Below are positions 39,801 through 54,002 of a DNA stretch of 64,000 nt, piece by piece. The notes beneath the pieces were generated by a model, which saw nothing but the letters and a program-made list of their open reading frames with translations, did not search any database and was not told the origin of the DNA. The stretch covers positions 2,246,001 through 2,310,000 of the forward strand of contig NZ_JAHSTS010000001.1 in NCBI RefSeq assembly GCF_019145435.1, read 5' to 3'. A program made the position numbers and the translations under genes. How positions within the stretch are numbered: position 1 is the first letter of the stretch; each line of letters begins with the position of its first letter. Source of the stretch: Pseudomonas ekonensis. GTDB lineage: Bacteria; Pseudomonadota; Gammaproteobacteria; Pseudomonadales; Pseudomonadaceae.

Positions 39801-42800
39801 CCTTCTCGAAGGGCAGATCCTGGTTGGCGTAGGCGCCGAGGGTGGTCTGGCGAACCTGTTCGAGCAACGCGCTGAAACTCGGGTTGCCTTCCAGCCGGGT
39901 GCGCAGGGCCAGGGTGTTGACGAACAGGCCGATCAACGGCTCGACCTCTGCCCGGGTGCGGTTGGCGATGGGGGTGCCGACGACGATGTCGTGCTGGCCG
40001 CTGTAGCGGGCAAGCAGCAGGTTGAACAGGGCCAGCAGGGTCATGAACGGCGTGGCGCCGTGCCGCTGACCCAAGGTGTCGATCTGCCCGGACAGCTGAC
40101 GGCCCAGCGACAGGCTGAGCGCCTGCCCGCGGTAGGTCTGGAGCGCCGGACGCGGCCGGTCGGTCGGCAGCTCCAGGCTGGCGGGGGCGTGGGCCAGCTG
40201 TGCGCGCCAATAGTCCGCCTGCGCCGTGAACACGCGGGGCGCCTGCCACTGGCGCTGCCAGGCGGCGTAGTCGGCGTACTGGATCTCCAGCGGCGGCAAG
40301 GACGCCGGCTGTCCTTGGGCGAGGGCCTGATAGAGCGCCATGACCTCGCGGCTGAGCACGGCGATGGACCAGCCGTCGCTGATGATGTGGTGCAGGGTGA
40401 ACAGCAAGACATGCCGTTGCTCGCCGAGCTGCAGCAGGGTGGTGCGCAGCAACGGCCCTTGTTCGAGCGAGAACAGTTGCCCCGCCTCGGCCTCGGCCAG
40501 ATGGCGGGCCTGTTCGAGCGGTTGCCCATGGCCGCGCAGATCGAGGCAGGTCAGCGCGGCGGGGACGGCCGGATGAACCTTCGCCAGCACCTGTCCGTCG
40601 CTGTCGAGGGCAAAGGTGGTGCGCAGCGGTTCGTGACGCGCGGTCAGCTCGGTCAGGCAGCTTTGCAGCAACGTCCGGTCCAGCGCTCCGTTGAGTTCCA
40701 GGGCTAGTGCGATGTTGTAGGCGGCGCTGGAGCGCTCGAGCCGGTTCAGGAAGAACAGGCGTTCTTGCGCGAAAGATGCGCTCCTCGCGCCGGGGCCGGC
40801 GTTGGCCGCGCGGATCGGCTGGCCGCTGGCCGCCGGGCTTTGGCCCAGCCGCGGCAGCAGTTGTTCGATGGTCGGGGCCTCGAACAGCGTGCGCAGGGCC
40901 AGGTCCACTTGCAGTTGCCGGCGGATGCGCGACACCACTTGGGTCGCCAGCAGCGAGTGTCCGCCGAGGGCGAAGAAGTCATCGGTGACACCGACCCGCG
41001 GCAGGTTGAGGACATCGGCCCAGATCTGCGCCAGTTGGCGCTCGCCGTCGTTGCGCGGGGCGACGTGGTCGTCTTCCAGCGCATCGTTTTGGGGGCGCGG
41101 CAAGGAGCGCTTGTCGACTTTGCCGCTGGGGGTCAGCGGCAACGTGTCGAGGCAGACGAAGGCGCTGGGCACCATGTAGTCCGGCAGGCGTTGCTTGAGC
41201 TGCTCCCGGATCGCGCCGAGGTCCAGCGTATCGCCACCCTTGGCGACCAGATAACCCACCAGTTTCTTCAGGCCCGGACGATCCTCCCTGACCGTCGCCG
41301 CTGCGGCGGCCACGCCCTCGAGGGTCATCAGGGCCTGTTCCACTTCGGCCAGCTCGATGCGGAAACCGCGGATCTTGACCTGGTGGTCGGAGCGTCCCAG
41401 GTACTCGATGCTGCCGTCCGGCAGATAGCGTGCGACGTCGCCGGTCTTGTACATCCGCGCGCCCGGCACCGGGCTGTGGGGGTTGGGGATGAAGCGTTCG
41501 GCGGTGATGTCCGTGCGCTCCCAGTAGCAGCGCGCCAGGTGGATGCCGGCGATGTAGAGGTCACCGCGCACACCCACGGGCACAGGCTCCAGGTCGGCGT
41601 CGAGCACATACATTTGTGAGTTGAACAGCGGTTTGCCGATCGGCGGCAACGCCGGCCACTGCGTCGGGTCGCCGGTGAGGCGGTAGCCGGTGACGAAATG
41701 CGACTCGGTGGGGCCGTACTGGTTGTGCAGCAAGGCTGCGGGCAGTTTCTGGAACAGCTCGACGACTTCCTGGGTGACCTGCAATTGCTCGCCGCCGCAG
41801 ACAATCTCCCGAAGGCAAGCCAGCTGATCGAGGTCGGCGGCGGCGTCGGCGATCCCCTGCAAGGCCACGAACGGGATGAACAGGCGGGCGATGCGTTGCC
41901 GTTCGATGAGTTCGAGCAGCAGCACCGGATCCTTGCGGGTTTCTTCACTGACCATCACCAGCGTGCCGCCGCTGGCCCAGGTGGAAAAGAACTCGTCGAA
42001 GCTGACGTCGAAGCTCAGCGGCGAGAATTGCAGCGTGTTGTCGCCCTGGCCCAGTTGCGATTCGGTGAGTTGCCATTGCACCAGGTTGGTCAGCATCTCG
42101 TGGGTCAGCGCGGCGCCCTTGGGCTGGCCGGTCGAACCCGAGGTGTAGATCACGTAGCACAGGCTCAGCAGGTGTTGCGGCTGGCTCGGATTGACCGGTG
42201 ACTCGTTCCAGGCGTCGTCGCAGCGGTCCATGCAGACCAGGGTTTCGCAGCAGCCTTCGACGCGGGGGAGCAGGCTGGTGAGGGTGACGATCAGGTCGGC
42301 CCGGGCATCCTGGGCCATGAAGCGCAGGCGCTCGGTCGGATAGCTTGGGTCCATGGGCACGCACACGGCGCCGGCCTTGAGGATGCCGAGAATCGCGACC
42401 GGAACGTGCAGCGAGCGCTCCAGGCAAATGCCCACCAGGGTGTCAGGCACCACACCGGCGCGTTGCAGGTAGCGGGCGAACTGGTTGGAACGCGCTTCCA
42501 GTTGGCGGTAGCTCAGTGATTCGTCGCCGAAGACCGCCGCCGGCAGGTCGGCGCAACGCTCGGCCATTTCCGTGAACAGACTGTGCACCGGCAGCGGGCG
42601 GAATGCCTGCTGCGTCGCGTTCCAGCCGTGGAGCAGTTGCTGTTTGTCCGCCTCGGTGATCATCGCGATCCGCCGCAGCGGCTGGTCCGGCGCCGCCATG
42701 GCCGAACGGGCCAGCGTCTCGAAGTGGCTTGCCATGCGTTCCACGGTCGCGGCGTCGAAGAGATCGCGGTTGTATTCCCAGCGCATCCGGTAGCCCTGGT

Positions 42801-45800
42801 CCGATGGCGTCAGCTCCAGCGTCAGGTCGAACTTGGCGGTGGTCGCCTCGACCGCCAGCTGCGCGATCTCAAGGCCCGGCAGGGTGAACGCCTCGGTCGG
42901 CGCGTTCTGCAGCACGAACATCACCTGGAACAACGGCGAGCGGCTCATGTCCCGAGGCAGTTCCAGGGCCTCGACGACCTTCTCGAACGGCAGATCCTGG
43001 TTGGCGTAGGCGCCGAGGGTGGTCTGGCGGACCTGTTCGAGCAACGCGCTGAAGCTCGGGTTGCCTTCCAGCCGGGTGCGCAGGGCCAGGGTGTTGACGA
43101 ACAGGCCGATCAACGGCTCGACCTCTGTCCGGGTGCGGTTGGCGATGGGGGTGCCGACGACGATGTCGTGCTGGCCGCTGTAGCGGGCAAGCAGCAGGTT
43201 GAACAGGGCCAGCAGGGTCATGAACGGCGTGGCGCCGTGCCGCTGGCCCAAGGCGTCGATCTGCCCGGACAACGGCGCGTCCAGCGACCGCTGGATTACC
43301 TGCCCGCGGTAGGTCTGGATCGCCGGACGCACGCGGTCGGTGGGCAGCTCCAGGGTGGTGGGGGCGTTGGCCAGGTGCTCGCGCCAGAAGGCGGTCTGGG
43401 ACTCGAACTCGATGGGGGCCTGCCACTGGCGCTGCCAGAAGGCGTAGTCGCTGTACTGGATCTCCAGCGCCGGCAGCGGGCAGGGCAGGCCCTGGGCGAA
43501 GGCCCGGTACAGGGCCATGACTTCGCGGGCCAGCAGGGCGATGGACCAGCCGTCGCCGACGATGTGATGCAAGGTGAACAGCAAGGCATGCCGTTGCTCG
43601 CCGAGCTGCAGCAGGGTGGTGCGCAGCAACGGCCCTTGTTCGAGCGAGAACAGTTGCCGGGCCTCGGCCTCTGCCAGGCGGCGGGCCTGCTCGAGCGGTT
43701 GCCCATGGCCGCGCAGATCTAGGCAGGCCAGCGCGGCGGGAGCGACCGGCTGGACCTGCGCCTGGGCCTTGCCGTTCTCGTCGAGGATGAACGTGGTGCG
43801 CAGGCTGGCGTGGCGCTCAATGAGCGTATCGAGACAGCGCTGCAGCACCGCTACGTCCAGCGGGCCGTTCAGTTCCAGGGCCAGCGCGATGTTGTAGGCC
43901 GCGCTGTCGGGTTCGAAATGGCTGAGGAAGAACAGGCGCTCCTGGGCGAAGGACAGCGGCTGAAGCGTTTGCGGCAGCGTGTAGGCGAGGATCGGCGGGC
44001 TTTCTCGGCCCGTCTGTGCGTCGAGGTTGTCGACCAGTTGGGCGATGGTCGGCGTTTCGAACAGGCTGCGCACCGGGATGTCGATCTTCAGGTGCTTGCG
44101 CATCCGGGAGATGACCTGGGTCGCGAGCAGCGAGTGGCCGCCCAACTCGAAGAAGTTGTCGGTGACGGCGACGTCCTGCCGCTTGAGGACCTGTTGCCAG
44201 ATGTCGGCGATGGCCTTTTCCAGGGGCGTGGCGGGCGGCTGGCCGGGTGCCGTCCGGGCGACCGGCTCCGGTGCGGGCAGGCGCTTGCGGTCGATCTTGC
44301 CGTTGGGGGTCAACGGCAGTTGTTCGAGCACCACGAAATGGTTGGGGATCATGTAGCCGGGCAAGGTCAGCCCCAGGTGCTGGCGCATGGTCGCCGGTTC
44401 CAGCGCGTGGTTCTCGGCAAGCCGCAGGTAGGCGACGATCTGCCGCTCGCCAGGCAGGTCTTCGCGGACGGCGACCACGGCCTGGAGCACGGCGGGGTGG
44501 CGATCGAGTTGCTGCTCGATTTCCCCCAGCTCGATGCGGAAACCGCGCACCTTGACCTGGTTGTCGATCCGCCCGAGGAACTCGATTTCACCGTTGGCCA
44601 GCCAGCGAACCAGGTCGCCGGTCTTATACAGCCGTGCGCCCGGCTCGCTGGCGTACGGATCGGGGACGAACTTCTGAGCGGTCAGTTCGGCGCGGTTCAG
44701 GTAGCCGCGGCTGACCCCCTCGCCACCGATGTGCAGTTCGCCCGGGCTGCCGATGGCGCACAGGTGGCCGCTTCCATCGAGCACGCGCAGCACCGTGTTG
44801 GCGATCGGTTCGCCGATGGGGCAGTGGGTCGAGGTCACCCGGCCGACCGCCGACCAGATGGTGGTTTCGGTCGGCCCGTACATGTTCCACAGCGACTCGG
44901 TGCGTTGCAGCAGTTTGTCCGCCAGCTCCGGCGCCAGGGCCTCGCCGCCGCACAGGGCCTTGAGCTTGAGCGTGCTTGGCCAGCCGGCTTCGAGCATCAG
45001 CCAGTAGGTCGAGGGCGTGGCCTGGATGACCGTCGCGTCATGGGCCATGGCCAGCTTGATCAGCGCATGCCCGTCAGCCGCCGCCTCGCGCTCGGCCAGA
45101 ACGATGCTGGCGCCGCTCACCAGCGGCAAGAACAGTTCCAGGACGCTGATATCGAATGAAATGGAGGTCACCGCCAGTAAGCGGTCCGTCGCGCCGATGC
45201 CGGGCTTCTCCGTCATCGAACGGAGGAAATTGACCACCGCGCGATGGGGCACCTGAACGCCTTTGGGCAGACCGGTGGAGCCCGAGGTGTAGATCACGTA
45301 AGCGGTGTTCAGGGCGGCGACGGGAGGACGGGTGACGACGGCGGCCCGGTCCGGTTCGAGGTCCTCCAGCGTCACGACGGCGGGCGCGTGCCCGGCGAAG
45401 GCCTCGGCGTATTGGCGCTCGGTCAGCAAGACGGGCGCCTGCGAGTCCTGGAGCATGTGCAGCAATCGGGCGTGCGGGTAGGCCGGATCCATAGGAACGT
45501 AGGCGGCCCCGGCCATCCAGGTGCCGAGCAAGGCCGCCACCATGCCGATGGAGCGGTCCAGGCACACGGCCACGCAACTGTCCGGCCCGGCGCCCAGGTC
45601 CAGCAGGTGCGCGGCGATGGCTTGGGCCTGCTGTTCGAGCTGGCGATAGCTCACCTGCCGCCCGGCGCAGACGATGGCCGTGGCGTCGGGTGTCAGCCGA
45701 GCCTGATCGAGGAACAGGTCGTGTACGCAGCGCTCGGCCGACAGGGCGAAACCGGCGTCGGGCAACGGCGCCAGCCGGGACAGGCGCTCCGCCGGCGGCA

Positions 45801-47118
45801 ACAGCTCCAGGTCGCCGATGGGGCGGCCCGGATCGGCGACGATGGACGCCAGCAAGACGTGCAGGTAGCCGCACAGGCGCTCGATGCTGTCCCGGTCGTA
45901 CAACGCGGTGCGGTATTCGAAGAAGCCGCCCAGCTCGCCGTCGCGCATGTGCATTTCCAGCGACAGGTCGAACTTGGCGAAGCGGCTGTTTTGGGGCAGC
46001 ACGCTCGCGGTGGTGGCGTCGAGCGTCAGCGCCTGGGCGACGTCCTGGTTGAAGAAGGAGAACATCACCTGGAACAGCGGCGAGTGGTTGAGCTCGCGGG
46101 TAGGGCTCAAGGCTTCCACCAGCCGCTCGAAGGGCACGTCCTGATGCTCGTCGGCATCGAGCAGGCGCGATTGGGCCTGTTTCAGGTAGTCGGCGAAGGG
46201 TTGCCCGGCACCGACCTGGCTGCGGAACACCAGGGTGTTGACGAAGAAGCCGATCAGCGCCTGTGTCTGCGCGTCGTTGCGGTTGGCGACCGGATAACCG
46301 ACGCTGATGTCGGCCTGATTGCTCAAGCGGAACAGCAGGCTGTTGAACGCACAGAGCAGCGTGGCGAACAGGGTCGCCTGGTGGCGCTGGCTGAGCTGCT
46401 GGAGGCGTTCCGTCAGGTCGCGGGGCAGTTCGAAATGCACCCGCTCGCCGGCGTGGTCCAGGCGAGGGGGGCGGGGACGGTCGCTCGGCAGCTCCAGCAC
46501 GCCCGGCGCCCCTTCGAGCCGGCTTGCCCAGTAGTCCAGCTGGGTCTGGAGCGTTTCGCCCTGCAGCCAGTCCCGTTGCCAGTGGGCGTAGTCGGCGTAG
46601 TGCACCTCGAGTTCCGGCAGGACGGGATCGTCGCCGCGCACCTGCGCGTTGTAGAGCGCGCTCAACTCATTGAGCAGCAGCGTCATGGACCATCCGTCGG
46701 AGACGATGTGGTGCAGGGTCAGCAGCAGGATGTGCTCCTGGGGGCCGACCCTGATCGCGCTGGCGCGGATCAGCGGGGCCTGGGCCAGGTCGAAGGGCCT
46801 GGCCGCTTCTTCATCGATGTACTGCTGCAGCGTGAGGTGCCGGTCATGCAACGCTTGCAGGTCGATGCACGCGATCTGCAGCGGTGCGTGGTGTTCGATG
46901 ACCTGCACCGGCAGGTCGTCGGCCATGTCAAAACGGGTGCGCAATGCCTCGTGGCGTGCGATGACCGCATTGAGGCTGTGTTCGAGCGCGTCGAGGCGCA
47001 GAGGGCCCTCGATCCGGCAGGCCGCCGGTATGTTGTACAGGCCAGTGCCCGGCTCATATTGCTCAAGAAACCACAAACGCTGTTGAGCGAAGGAGGTACT
47101 GAATTGATCTGACGACAT
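36877..47118 (-). CDS. Nonribosomal peptide synthetase, (C-A-PCP)x3-TE
   Basis: A 3413-residue synthetase with three extension modules and a terminal thioesterase. Condensation motifs HHIVSDGWS, HHIVGDGWS and HHIISDGWS lie near residues 134, 1183 and 2243. Adenylation cores YTSGSTG lie near 611, 1659 and 2719. Carrier serines in GGHSL are at about 996, 2055 and 3114. Thioesterase GWSMGG has its Ser at about 3242. Reading pocket residues against GrsA gives DILQLGMIW (glycine-like), DVDFVGQFV (related to proline-type pockets but with Asp at 239; unassigned), and DVWHFSLID (serine). No epimerisation or methylation domain is embedded. It follows the FAAL synthetase by 107 bases and accepts its acyl-aminoacyl chain. 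Confidence 0.96.
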   Translation of the reverse strand: MSSDQFSTSFAQQRLWFLEQYEPGTGLYNIPAACRIEGPLRLDALEHSLNAVIARHEALRTRFDMADDLPVQVIEHHAPLQIACIDLQALHDRHLTLQQYIDEEAARPFDLAQAPLIRASAIRVGPQEHILLLTLHHIVSDGWSMTLLLNELSALYNAQVRGDDPVLPELEVHYADYAHWQRDWLQGETLQTQLDYWASRLEGAPGVLELPSDRPRPPRLDHAGERVHFELPRDLTERLQQLSQRHQATLFATLLCAFNSLLFRLSNQADISVGYPVANRNDAQTQALIGFFVNTLVFRSQVGAGQPFADYLKQAQSRLLDADEHQDVPFERLVEALSPTRELNHSPLFQVMFSFFNQDVAQALTLDATTASVLPQNSRFAKFDLSLEMHMRDGELGGFFEYRTALYDRDSIERLCGYLHVLLASIVADPGRPIGDLELLPPAERLSRLAPLPDAGFALSAERCVHDLFLDQARLTPDATAIVCAGRQVSYRQLEQQAQAIAAHLLDLGAGPDSCVAVCLDRSIGMVAALLGTWMAGAAYVPMDPAYPHARLLHMLQDSQAPVLLTERQYAEAFAGHAPAVVTLEDLEPDRAAVVTRPPVAALNTAYVIYTSGSTGLPKGVQVPHRAVVNFLRSMTEKPGIGATDRLLAVTSISFDISVLELFLPLVSGASIVLAEREAAADGHALIKLAMAHDATVIQATPSTYWLMLEAGWPSTLKLKALCGGEALAPELADKLLQRTESLWNMYGPTETTIWSAVGRVTSTHCPIGEPIANTVLRVLDGSGHLCAIGSPGELHIGGEGVSRGYLNRAELTAQKFVPDPYASEPGARLYKTGDLVRWLANGEIEFLGRIDNQVKVRGFRIELGEIEQQLDRHPAVLQAVVAVREDLPGERQIVAYLRLAENHALEPATMRQHLGLTLPGYMIPNHFVVLEQLPLTPNGKIDRKRLPAPEPVARTAPGQPPATPLEKAIADIWQQVLKRQDVAVTDNFFELGGHSLLATQVISRMRKHLKIDIPVRSLFETPTIAQLVDNLDAQTGRESPPILAYTLPQTLQPLSFAQERLFFLSHFEPDSAAYNIALALELNGPLDVAVLQRCLDTLIERHASLRTTFILDENGKAQAQVQPVAPAALACLDLRGHGQPLEQARRLAEAEARQLFSLEQGPLLRTTLLQLGEQRHALLFTLHHIVGDGWSIALLAREVMALYRAFAQGLPCPLPALEIQYSDYAFWQRQWQAPIEFESQTAFWREHLANAPTTLELPTDRVRPAIQTYRGQVIQRSLDAPLSGQIDALGQRHGATPFMTLLALFNLLLARYSGQHDIVVGTPIANRTRTEVEPLIGLFVNTLALRTRLEGNPSFSALLEQVRQTTLGAYANQDLPFEKVVEALELPRDMSRSPLFQVMFVLQNAPTEAFTLPGLEIAQLAVEATTAKFDLTLELTPSDQGYRMRWEYNRDLFDAATVERMASHFETLARSAMAAPDQPLRRIAMITEADKQQLLHGWNATQQAFRPLPVHSLFTEMAERCADLPAAVFGDESLSYRQLEARSNQFARYLQRAGVVPDTLVGICLERSLHVPVAILGILKAGAVCVPMDPSYPTERLRFMAQDARADLIVTLTSLLPRVEGCCETLVCMDRCDDAWNESPVNPSQPQHLLSLCYVIYTSGSTGQPKGAALTHEMLTNLVQWQLTESQLGQGDNTLQFSPLSFDVSFDEFFSTWASGGTLVMVSEETRKDPVLLLELIERQRIARLFIPFVALQGIADAAADLDQLACLREIVCGGEQLQVTQEVVELFQKLPAALLHNQYGPTESHFVTGYRLTGDPTQWPALPPIGKPLFNSQMYVLDADLEPVPVGVRGDLYIAGIHLARCYWERTDITAERFIPNPHSPVPGARMYKTGDVARYLPDGSIEYLGRSDHQVKIRGFRIELAEVEQALMTLEGVAAAAATVREDRPGLKKLVGYLVAKGGDTLDLGAIREQLKQRLPDYMVPSAFVCLDTLPLTPSGKVDKRSLPRPQNDALEDDHVAPRNDGERQLAQIWADVLNLPRVGVTDDFFALGGHSLLATQVVSRIRRQLQVDLALRTLFEAPTIEQLLPRLGQSPAASGQPIRAANAGPGARSASFAQERLFFLNRLERSSAAYNIALALELNGALDRTLLQSCLTELTARHEPLRTTFALDSDGQVLAKVHPAVPAALTCLDLRGHGQPLEQARHLAEAEAGQLFSLEQGPLLRTTLLQLGEQRHVLLFTLHHIISDGWSIAVLSREVMALYQALAQGQPASLPPLEIQYADYAAWQRQWQAPRVFTAQADYWRAQLAHAPASLELPTDRPRPALQTYRGQALSLSLGRQLSGQIDTLGQRHGATPFMTLLALFNLLLARYSGQHDIVVGTPIANRTRAEVEPLIGLFVNTLALRTRLEGNPSFSALLEQVRQTTLGAYANQDLPFEKVVEALELPRDMSRPPLFQVLFVLQNTVPQALQLPGVDVAPFDIGTTTAKFDLSLELTPSDQGYQMRWEYNRDLFDAATVKRMASHLINLAGAAVDDPGQAIADFPLLSAAQRHETLVQWNATEVRYEPVAALHQLFERQVERTPDAIALTFETRSLSYRQLNERANQLARYLIDQGVKNDDLVAVHAHRSLEMTIGLLGILKAGAAYVPVEPDYPDERVAYMLADAAPVMVLTQQALQACAPLRAYRHVCLDADAAHLADLPRSNPQRTVDPLGLAYCIYTSGSTGKPKGSLNTHQAIINRIQWMQAQYPLDAADKVLQKTPFSFDVSVWEFFWPLSVGARLLVARPDGHKDPRYLEAFIERHGVTTAHFVPSMLSAYIAYTQAGHCRSLRRVFSSGEALSTAVQNDFFARFAATALHNLYGPTEAAIDVTFWPCSPDESRHAVPIGRPVANTRTYLLDARLQPVPVGVTGDLYIAGVQLSRGYLNRPELTAERFIPDPYGAPGSRMYLTGDKARYLASGDIEYLGRNDQQIKLRGMRIELGEIEMQLCAHPLVSQAVVGVQTHAGDVCGLTAHLVCVAGAQPSAAELRDFLSRSLPGHMADMSFSFLERLPLLHNGKVDRQALSALAGTPRQSDPATQAPATALEKSVAHIWKSTLKLDAIGLNDNFFEKGGHSLLAMKMVDQVNRELGLAAEVRQVFESADLGAFVRKISQGDAERSSTRMQLREGGSKHLFLVHAVGGTVSPYVRLAHLLPDDFNVHAFQSAGLEEGTSPGDSIEALAAAYIEQMRRVQPTGPYYLGGWSMGGVIAFEMARQLETHDQPVRRLLLIDAPAPGLASPTLAWPLGAYLVDLARSLSVDLPFSAERLSQLMAQPDRDAATVAAARRTGLIPDSLDDAQLERRLAVFAANQQALSAYAPRNGVNSPVSLLHTQDNAASEAHWRRWCGQSFAGQALQADHYSILEAATPCIYKLLG
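39727..40094. repeat. Near-identical condensation-domain segment, copy in module 3
   Basis: This roughly 370-base segment of the third condensation domain is almost the same in DNA as 42904-43271 in the second, with only scattered single-base differences, and the two are offset by exactly 3177 bases. It points to recent duplication or gene conversion between modules. Confidence 0.9.
42904..43271. repeat. Near-identical condensation-domain segment, copy in module 2
   Basis: Partner of 39727-40094. Both encode the segment from about PFMTLLALFNLLLARYSGQH to LFQVMFVLQN. Similarity falls abruptly on both sides: the adenylation domains that follow are very different. Confidence 0.9.
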
Positions 47119-47174
47119 GACTCACACTCTCATCTGGTTTCTTGTGCAGGGCGTTTGCGGTGCATCGGGCTCCT

Positions 47175-47205
47175 CCGGGCCTTGGCGGGTAAGGCCAAGG
47201 CCCGG
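47175..47205 (-). promoter_or_regulatory. Long perfect hairpin between the two NRPS genes
   Basis: On the minus strand CCGGGCCTTGG (47205-47195) and CCAAGGCCCGG (47185-47175) form an 11-base perfect stem with a 9-base loop in the 107-base gap between the two synthetase genes. There is no T run, so it is not a standard terminator. It could be an mRNA-stability element or a partial attenuator. Confidence 0.6.
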
Positions 47206-47225
47206 ACCGACGTTCAAGGCATTGC

Positions 47226-52478
<5,253 letters not shown>

Positions 52479-52546
52479 GTCACGGCTCTGAAGAATTCGC
52501 GGTTTCGTTGAGGAGCGTGGTGCGGCGGCGCACGGCCGCCTTCAGC

Positions 52547-53497
52547 TCATTGAGGCGCCTGGGCGGCGCGCTCTGCCCTCAGCTGGGCCGAGCGTTGCGG
52601 AAACATCAACGGTGCATTTAAGTAGTGCGAATACGGCACGGTGTGGCGGTCGCTGGGCAGATCCTTGGTCAGCTCGGGAAGCTTCAGCCAATGCACGCCC
52701 GGCTTGTAGTGATGTTCCTGGTGGTAACCGAGATTGAAGGTCAGCCAGTTGTAGAGCTTGCCGTAGCAACTGACCGAGTCGCGTTTGGGGTCGAAGGGAT
52801 CGGTGGCGCCCCAGTGCTGGAAGTAGTTCTCGCCCTGGCGCAGGCTGTCGATCAGGTAGGTGACCGGGATGAAGTAAAAGAAGAAGAACTGCCAGTCGGT
52901 CAGGCACAGCACCAGACGGAACAGGAACCAGGCCGCCAGGTCGTACTTCGCCGCCTTCAGCTTCGACGGCTCCAGCAGTTTCTTCAGCGCCCGGACACCC
53001 AGTGCAGGGTCGTCGGGCGAGGCCAGCGCCGCGACGCGCTCCAGGGGCCAGTGCTTGAGCAGGATCAGCAGGACGAGATACTTCAGCCCCACCGATTCGA
53101 GAACGAACAGGCCGAAGTTGACGAGTTGCCCGGACAACGTGCGCTTGAGGCCGAGGATGCGCAGGATGGACGTGTCGTTCCAAGACTGGTGGGTGACATG
53201 GTGAATGCCGTGCCCGATGTTGTAGGGCGTCTTGGGCGCTTCCGTCATGGAAAAGCCCATTCGCACCAGGGTGTTCATCCAGCGGATGCGAAAGAACGGA
53301 GTGTGGTAGTGGTTATGGTTGGCGCCGGCATTCTGCAAGGACAAGGCAAACAGCACAGGCACCATGGCCAGCAGCGCGATCAGGGAAAGGTGTTCGTAGT
53401 TCAAGGCCAGCAGCCAATAGACGGCGATCTGGAACGGAATCACCAGGCAGCATGCAAGATCCCAGTACGAGTACCTGAAGACTTTACTTTGAAGCAT
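52547..53497 (-). CDS. Membrane fatty-acid desaturase, first gene of the NRPS operon
   Basis: A 316-residue integral-membrane di-iron desaturase-like protein. Three histidine clusters are visible: NHNHYH near residue 60, HGIHHVTH near 95, and YHQEHH near 262, with hydrophobic segments between. The third is the classic HxxHH box. The ATG at 53497 has AAGGAG five bases upstream; the longer frame to 53569 is unlikely. It lies 68 bases before the acyl-AMP ligase synthetase, so its likely substrate is the fatty acid or acyl-carrier intermediate. Desaturation, acetylenation or hydroxylation all occur in the family; which one applies cannot be read from sequence. Confidence 0.88.
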   Translation of the reverse strand: MLQSKVFRYSYWDLACCLVIPFQIAVYWLLALNYEHLSLIALLAMVPVLFALSLQNAGANHNHYHTPFFRIRWMNTLVRMGFSMTEAPKTPYNIGHGIHHVTHQSWNDTSILRILGLKRTLSGQLVNFGLFVLESVGLKYLVLLILLKHWPLERVAALASPDDPALGVRALKKLLEPSKLKAAKYDLAAWFLFRLVLCLTDWQFFFFYFIPVTYLIDSLRQGENYFQHWGATDPFDPKRDSVSCYGKLYNWLTFNLGYHQEHHYKPGVHWLKLPELTKDLPSDRHTVPYSHYLNAPLMFPQRSAQLRAERAAQAPQ

Positions 53498-54002
53498 GTC
53501 CACTCCTTGTGTGGCGCCTTTTCGCAAGACAACGTTGCCCGATGCCGTTCGCTGATGAGGCAGCGGCATGATCGAAAAAGGGCAGAGGTTGCGGGAAGAG
53601 GTTCCATCCTGGCAGGGGCACGATCCGATAAGGCGAGCCCTGAGTATTTATGAGCCGCCGACATGTGAACCGATGCCGGCGGCAAGTGTTGTAGCTCTAT
53701 TATCTGAATCCGCGTGAGAGGTTTTTTGCTTTTTTCGCCGTCCGAACAAAGGCTTCGGAATTTTTATTTCTCTTTCGGCAGGTAAAAAAGAGAAAAAAAT
53801 CAGTTCGGATTTTCCGCCCGGCAAACACGGGCATTTGCCGGTTGCGCAGCGTTCGCCCGGCAGGGCCGCCTGTTTTTTGTGCCGACCGGTTTTTCCCCTA
53901 TTCTTGCGCACGCTCGCCCCATCCGACCCGCCGTGCGGGCGCCATGGCCGCACCGGCGATGCCCGCCGCACCCTTCAAACAGTGTTATTACGGAAGCCAT
54001 TC
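53498..54002. other. Divergent intergenic region between NRPS operon and amidase
   Basis: About 505 bases that must contain the promoter of the minus-strand biosynthetic operon and that of the amidase. A T/A-rich block at 53690-53810 stands out from the GC-rich surroundings. GCCGCCG (53653-53659) and CGGCGGC (53677-53683) can pair in the leader of the desaturase mRNA. I see no convincing reading frame. Confidence 0.75.
53877..53904 (+). promoter_or_regulatory. Weak sigma-70 promoter candidate for the amidase
   Basis: TTGTGC at 53877-53882 and TATTCT at 53899-53904 are separated by 16 bases, about 100 bases before the amidase ATG. The match is moderate and no operator is evident. Confidence 0.3.

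Noticed and set aside
36928..40707. A 1259-codon plus-strand open frame opposite the large NRPS gene
   Set aside because: It is antisense to clear C, A, PCP and TE motifs. Long antisense frames are expected at this GC content, and its protein has the low-complexity Gly/Arg/Gln/Val look of a shadow.
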